DNA of 25,339 bases, taken from NCBI GenBank assembly GCA_041739275.1, contig JBGSOF010000006.1, positions 1 to 25,339 on the forward strand, in the 5' to 3' direction. This document shows, piece by piece, positions 21,498-25,339 of this stretch. The first letter of the stretch is position 1; each line of letters starts with the position of its first letter. The notes under the pieces are model-generated. The model ran no database searches, had not been told where the DNA came from, and was given only the letters and a program-made list of their open reading frames with translations. The stretch is from WGMI01 sp041739275 (GTDB lineage Bacteria > Bacteroidota > Bacteroidia > Flavobacteriales > Schleiferiaceae). The translations under genes and the position numbers were made by a program.

Positions 21498-22922
21498 ATG
21501 ATCGACCTTTTTAAGCGCCTTTTATTTGCGCTCCTGCTCGGAAGTGCCGCTCAACTGAACGCCCAAAAGCTTTGGACGCTAGCGGAGTGCATCGACACCG
21601 CCCTCGAACGAAATATTCAGCTCAAGCAAACCGAGCTTCAGCTCAATTTAGCCGATAACCTCAAGGACCAACGCATGGCGGGTCTTTTGCCTACGGTGAA
21701 CGCCTCGGCGAGCTACGGTTGGAATTTCGGTCTGAACATCGACCCCGTTACGAACCTTCCGAGCCGGGACGACCGCCAGACCAATAGCCTGAATTTGACC
21801 GCTCAATGGACGCTGTTCGACGGGTTGCAAAACTTCAACTCCCTTTCGCAAAGCCGCATCGACTACGCCGCTCAGCTCTATCAACTCGAAGATGTCCGCA
21901 ACAATACGGCGCTGAACGTAGCCTCGCTTTACTTACAAGTACTTCTAAACAAAGAAATTCTCTCCATTGCCGACGAGCAGGCCAAGCTCAGTGAAATCCA
22001 AACCCAAAGAACCTCAGACCTTGTTGAAGCGGGAAGTGCCCCAAAGGGCAATCTCTACGATGCCGAAGCCCAATGGGCTCGAGATCGCCAAAGTGCAGTC
22101 TCTGCGCGCAATAATCTCGCAATTAGCAAATTGAGGCTTTCACAGGCCATGCAAAGACAGAGTTCGACAGCGATCGAGGTGGCCGAAGTCCCCGATATTT
22201 CGCCCGAAACAGGGATTATCGCGCTCGGACCCGACCGCATTTTTGAAGCGGCCATTCAGAACCAGCCGAATATTAAAAACCGCGAATTGCGCTTGGAGAG
22301 CGCTGAAAAAGGAGTAGCAGTTAGCCGCGGCGCCGGCTGGCCCACGCTCTCTTTGGTCGGACAAGTGGGCACAAACTATTCAGATCAAGTCCGCGAGTTT
22401 GACTTAATCAATCAGCCGCCTTCCGTGATTGGTCAAACCGAATCGGGCGAAAATGTCTTCGACTTTGGGAGTGCGTCCATCGCCACCGGAGATGTCAAAC
22501 CTTTTGGGGACCAATATCGCGACAACGTCAACGAATTTTTGGGATTCAATCTCCAGATCCCCATTTTCAGCGGTCTTCAAATTCGCAACGGAATTCGAAG
22601 TGCCGAGATCTCGAGGACCCAAGCCGAACTGGAGCTTCAAAACGAACAAAACACACTTCGCCAAACCATTCAACAGGCGCATGCCGACGCACTCGCAGCC
22701 TACGAGAGTTTTCGAGCCGCCGAAGAAAGCGTTCGAGCAGGTCAGGAATCGTTTGAGTATGCCCGCGTTCGGTTTGAAAACGGCGCGATCAACTTTTTTG
22801 ATTTTGAAAATGCGCGCAACCGCTTGTTTTCCTCTAAAGCTCAACTCGCTCAGTCGCGTTACGATTGGATTTTTAGGGTGAAAACCCTCGAATTTTATCT
22901 CAGCGGTTCGCTCAAACCCTAA
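21498..22922 (+). CDS. TolC family outer membrane efflux protein
   Basis: The 474-aa outer-membrane channel component of a tripartite efflux or secretion system has a signal peptide (LFKRLLFALLLGSAAQLNA), and the mature part begins QKLWTLAECIDTALERNIQLK, the typical first helix. Two repeats of the outer membrane efflux domain follow, with long helices rich in Ala, Gln and Arg (for example EISRTQAELELQNEQNTLRQ) and barrel strands (NASASYGWNFGLN, LGFNLQIPIFSGLQIRNG). The second repeat carries FEYARVRFENGAINFFDFENARN, a well-conserved block, in outline. The periplasmic adaptor gene follows after eight bases. Confidence 0.93.
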   Translation: MIDLFKRLLFALLLGSAAQLNAQKLWTLAECIDTALERNIQLKQTELQLNLADNLKDQRMAGLLPTVNASASYGWNFGLNIDPVTNLPSRDDRQTNSLNLTAQWTLFDGLQNFNSLSQSRIDYAAQLYQLEDVRNNTALNVASLYLQVLLNKEILSIADEQAKLSEIQTQRTSDLVEAGSAPKGNLYDAEAQWARDRQSAVSARNNLAISKLRLSQAMQRQSSTAIEVAEVPDISPETGIIALGPDRIFEAAIQNQPNIKNRELRLESAEKGVAVSRGAGWPTLSLVGQVGTNYSDQVREFDLINQPPSVIGQTESGENVFDFGSASIATGDVKPFGDQYRDNVNEFLGFNLQIPIFSGLQIRNGIRSAEISRTQAELELQNEQNTLRQTIQQAHADALAAYESFRAAEESVRAGQESFEYARVRFENGAINFFDFENARNRLFSSKAQLAQSRYDWIFRVKTLEFYLSGSLKP

Positions 22923-22930
22923 GGAGTCTT

Positions 22931-24274
22931 ATGAACAGACGATTGATTTTATTGGTATCGATTGCCGCGGCCTTGGTGGCCCTTTTGGTGGTCGCGCGAA
23001 AAATGGGCTGGATTGGCAGCAACGACCAGGGACGAGAGGTTGAAACCGAACTCAGCGTTCGAACCGATTTAGTGGAAAAAGTGAGCGCCAGCGGAAAGAT
23101 TCAACCCGAAAAAGAGGTGAAGCTCTCCCCGGAGGTATCGGGAGAAATTACGGAACTCAATGTGGTTGAGGGGCAAGCGGTTAAAAAGGGCGACCTCTTG
23201 GTTCGAATCAATCCGGACATCTATCAAAGCGGTGTTGAGCAGGCCCAGGCCTCGGTCGCGGCTGCAAACTCTGAAATTCAACAGAGCAAAGCTCAATTTG
23301 TGGAGGTTGAAAAAATCCACAAGAGAAATCTAGAGCTCTTCAAAAAAGGGGCCATCTCTCAAGCAGAGCTCGACGCCAGCCAAAGAGCCATAGACGTGTC
23401 TCGCTTGGCCGTAGAATCTTCGAAGGCGCGATACGACAACGCTCGAGCCACGCTCGACCAAGCTCGAGACAATCTGTTTCGAACAACCTTGTATGCCCCT
23501 GTGGACGGAACGGTTTCGCTCTTAAATGTGGAAGAAGGCGAGCGAGTGGTAGGAACCGCGCAAATGGCGGGCACCGAACTGCTTCGCATTTCGAATTTGC
23601 AGAATATGGAAGTCTTGGTCGAAGTAAACGAAAACGACATCGTGCGGGTTTCTTTGGGAGATACTGCAGATATCGAGGTCGATGCGTATTCGGGCAAGGT
23701 CTTTAAAGGTGTGGTTACCGAAATTGCCAATTCCGCAAAACTGGCAGGCACCGGGGTCGATCAAGTCACCAATTTTGAAGTCCGAGTTCGGATTTTGCCT
23801 GAGTCGTACGCATCCTTAATCGACGAAAAATCGAATGGCGATGCCCCGTTCAGACCGGGAATGACCGCTTCGGTCGACATCCGAACAGAAACCCGCAAAA
23901 ATGTCGTCGCCGTGCTCGTTCAAGCGGTCGTTCTTCGAGAAGACACCTCCTCGGTAAGTGAAAAAACGAGTCGAACGAAAGCCAAGTCGAAGAAGGTGTC
24001 GGACGAAGAAAAACCGGAGTCGGAGCAAGAACAAAGTGGTCAAACAACCACCGACGAAAATCTGGACGGTTTCGAGGTGGTCTTCGTGAATTCTGCCGAG
24101 CGAGCCAAGCTCAAAGTGGTGAAGACGGGGATTCAGAACGAAAAATACATAGAGATCGTCGAAGGCTTGTCTGAGGGAGAATCGGTAGTGATCGGTCCCT
24201 ACGCTACGGTCAATAAGCTTCTGAAAAACGGAGATGCTATAAAAATTTCCAAATCAGATAAAAAGGGCGATTGA
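22931..24274 (+). CDS. MacA/HlyD-type periplasmic adaptor protein
   Basis: The 447-aa membrane fusion protein links an inner-membrane pump to the TolC-like channel. An N-terminal anchor (LILLVSIAAALVALLVVAR) is followed by the first half of a lipoyl-like domain (VKLSPEVSGEITELNVVEG), a helical hairpin (about 95-175, repeated heptad-like Ala/Glu/Gln), the second lipoyl half (TLYAPVDGTVSLLNVEEGERV) and the beta-barrel domain. A charged Ser/Lys/Glu-rich linker at about 340-375 interrupts the C-terminal membrane-proximal part, which resumes at GFEVVFVNSAERAKLKVVKTG. The layout is closest to MacA, whose partner is the ABC permease MacB; no such gene follows here. Its stop overlaps the tsaB start. 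Confidence 0.92.
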   Translation: MNRRLILLVSIAAALVALLVVARKMGWIGSNDQGREVETELSVRTDLVEKVSASGKIQPEKEVKLSPEVSGEITELNVVEGQAVKKGDLLVRINPDIYQSGVEQAQASVAAANSEIQQSKAQFVEVEKIHKRNLELFKKGAISQAELDASQRAIDVSRLAVESSKARYDNARATLDQARDNLFRTTLYAPVDGTVSLLNVEEGERVVGTAQMAGTELLRISNLQNMEVLVEVNENDIVRVSLGDTADIEVDAYSGKVFKGVVTEIANSAKLAGTGVDQVTNFEVRVRILPESYASLIDEKSNGDAPFRPGMTASVDIRTETRKNVVAVLVQAVVLREDTSSVSEKTSRTKAKSKKVSDEEKPESEQEQSGQTTTDENLDGFEVVFVNSAERAKLKVVKTGIQNEKYIEIVEGLSEGESVVIGPYATVNKLLKNGDAIKISKSDKKGD

Positions 24275-25017
24275 ACGCCGTAGAGTTCAACTTCAATTCG
24301 AAGCCGCTTTTTCTGGCGCTCGAATGTTCGACGAGAAATTGCTCGGTCGCGCTCTTTGAACAAAATCGACTGCTCGAGTGCATTGAAGATGCTCCGGAGT
24401 CTTTCGTTCACAGCGAGAAACTCCACGATTTTATCGAAGAAATTTTTCGCAAATCCAACTGCAAAATATCCGAGCTCAGCGCCGTAGGTGTCGGAATCGG
24501 ACCCGGTTCGTACACCGGTCTTCGAATAGGGCTGTCGAGTGCGAAAGGCATCTGCTACGCCCTCGAAATCCCGCTCGTCGGGGTGTCGAGCCTCGAAATA
24601 TTGTATCAGACCTTGAGATTGAGCGAAATCGAATCGAAAACAGAAGCTGCAGCTCGCTACTTCCCCATGCTCGACGCCCGAAGAATGGAGGTCTACACCG
24701 CTGAATTCGATGCGCGAGGACAGAGAAGTTCGCCGGATCGGCCGATGATCTTAACCGAAGAAGTTCCCGCCCATCCCGGCCGTTGCTTTGGCGACGGTTC
24801 TTTTAAAGCGCAGGCCTTGCTCGAAGAAAAAGGGCATCAAGTGCTCAATGGTCCCTTGCCCTCAGCTCGTGGAATGGGCGACGCGATCTTCTCGCGCTGG
24901 AAGGCCGGGGATTTTGAAGATCTCAGGGCATTAAACCCGAGCTATCTAAAGGAATTTCAGGCAGGTAAAGTGTCAACGGAAATTTCTGAGGAATACAGAG
25001 ATTCGATCTCTCCATGA
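24271..25017 (+). CDS. tsaB: tRNA threonylcarbamoyladenosine biosynthesis protein TsaB
   Basis: TsaB partners with TsaD and TsaE in making the t6A37 modification of ANN-decoding tRNAs. The ASKHA-fold start is seen in FLALECSTRNCSVALFE and the family block VGVGIGPGSYTGLRIGLSSAKGICYAL, both diagnostic. At 248 aa it is slightly longer than usual, partly because of about ten extra residues before the first strand. The only usable start is a TTG overlapping the upstream TGA (TTGA), the same arrangement as at the SCO gene. TsaB has no known link to efflux, so the coupling is probably incidental. It lies at the end of a plus-strand unit. Confidence 0.93.
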   Translation: MNAVEFNFNSKPLFLALECSTRNCSVALFEQNRLLECIEDAPESFVHSEKLHDFIEEIFRKSNCKISELSAVGVGIGPGSYTGLRIGLSSAKGICYALEIPLVGVSSLEILYQTLRLSEIESKTEAAARYFPMLDARRMEVYTAEFDARGQRSSPDRPMILTEEVPAHPGRCFGDGSFKAQALLEEKGHQVLNGPLPSARGMGDAIFSRWKAGDFEDLRALNPSYLKEFQAGKVSTEISEEYRDSISP

Positions 25018-25339
25018 GCTCCTTAAAGTTATGTATTAGCCGGAAATCTAGAGGACAAGGTCGCACTCTAGGACAATTCGTTTGAAGTTGTTAAGTTTTA
25101 TCTGATTAGAACACTTTTAACCAACGAGGTGACCGAATATCAAAGGGCCTAAAGCCTCTCGACTCCGGGACCCGCAAGCGACGCCGAGTCGCACAACAGC
25201 CGCAACTTCCTATTTAATATTCTGCGGCGGCGACCTCGGCCAAAGCGCCTGCGGGTAGGACAAGAGAGCGCTGCGCCGGTTTAAAAAGCTCCTTTCTTTC
25301 CTTCTTTCTTTGGAGCAGCAAAGAAAGAAGGCCTCCGCG
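25018..25339. other. 322-base non-coding end region
   Basis: No gene was recognised. Positions 25018-25140 are AT-rich and positions 25160-25339 are GC-richer with several small inverted repeats, such as GCGAC-N5-GTCGC. The stretch ends in a strong hairpin at 25300-25331. The mix of short palindromes and low coding potential suggests an intergenic repeat element, possibly dispersed elsewhere in the genome. Confidence 0.5.
25300..25331. repeat. Perfect 13-bp inverted repeat, polypyrimidine/polypurine hairpin
   Basis: CCTTCTTTCTTTG (25300-25312) and its exact reverse complement (25319-25331) flank the loop GAGCAG. A related pyrimidine run CTCCTTTCTTTC precedes it. There is no T-run after the stem on the plus strand, so it does not look like a standard terminator. 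Confidence 0.8.

Overview
The window looks like chromosomal DNA from a member of the Bacteroidota, most likely a flavobacterium-type lineage. Several things point there. Rho carries a very long disordered insertion. There is a DUF4293 protein, a DUF1015 protein, and a cytochrome oxidase module in the order ctaB, two subunit III genes, subunit IV, SCO, DUF420 and a small CSMC protein. Shine-Dalgarno sequences are mostly absent, and sequences resembling the Bacteroidota -7 box TAnnTTTG lie close to several starts. No rRNA, tRNA, CRISPR array, insertion sequence or prophage was seen. The genus cannot be named from this sequence alone.

Layout. Positions 1-1665 are AT-richer accessory DNA. They hold a minus-strand DUF4160 / DUF2442-HTH pair (possible toxin-antitoxin type module), a small cysteine-rich ORF and long stretches without a recognisable gene. 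Positions 1666-5851 carry minus-strand housekeeping genes: an M48 lipoprotein peptidase, then DUF1015, a YggS-type PLP protein and a DnaQ-type exonuclease, the last three probably one operon. An Hsp20 gene with a clear terminator follows on the plus strand (5981-6467). TruA and an ABC exporter form a minus-strand pair (6508-9121). Divergent to them are a YfcE-type phosphoesterase and a secreted barrel-like protein (9159-10408). DUF4293 (minus) and Rho (plus) are divergent across a 252-base intergenic region.

Positions 13573-15205 hold the most interesting locus: a three-gene HipB-HipS-HipT type toxin-antitoxin system. Its promoter region carries four related inverted repeats with centres 41, 40 and 40 bases apart. 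A DUF1801 gene (minus) then faces away from an MFS transporter.

From 16995 to 21439 there is a compact respiratory block. CtaB makes heme O, subunits III and IV belong to a heme-copper oxidase, SCO delivers copper, and DUF420 plus the CSMC protein are probable accessory membrane proteins. The catalytic subunits I and II are not in the window. A TolC outer-membrane factor and a MacA/HlyD-type adaptor follow, with TsaB (tRNA t6A synthesis) directly coupled behind them where an inner-membrane permease might be expected. The last 322 bases are non-coding and hold a strong polypyrimidine/polypurine hairpin.
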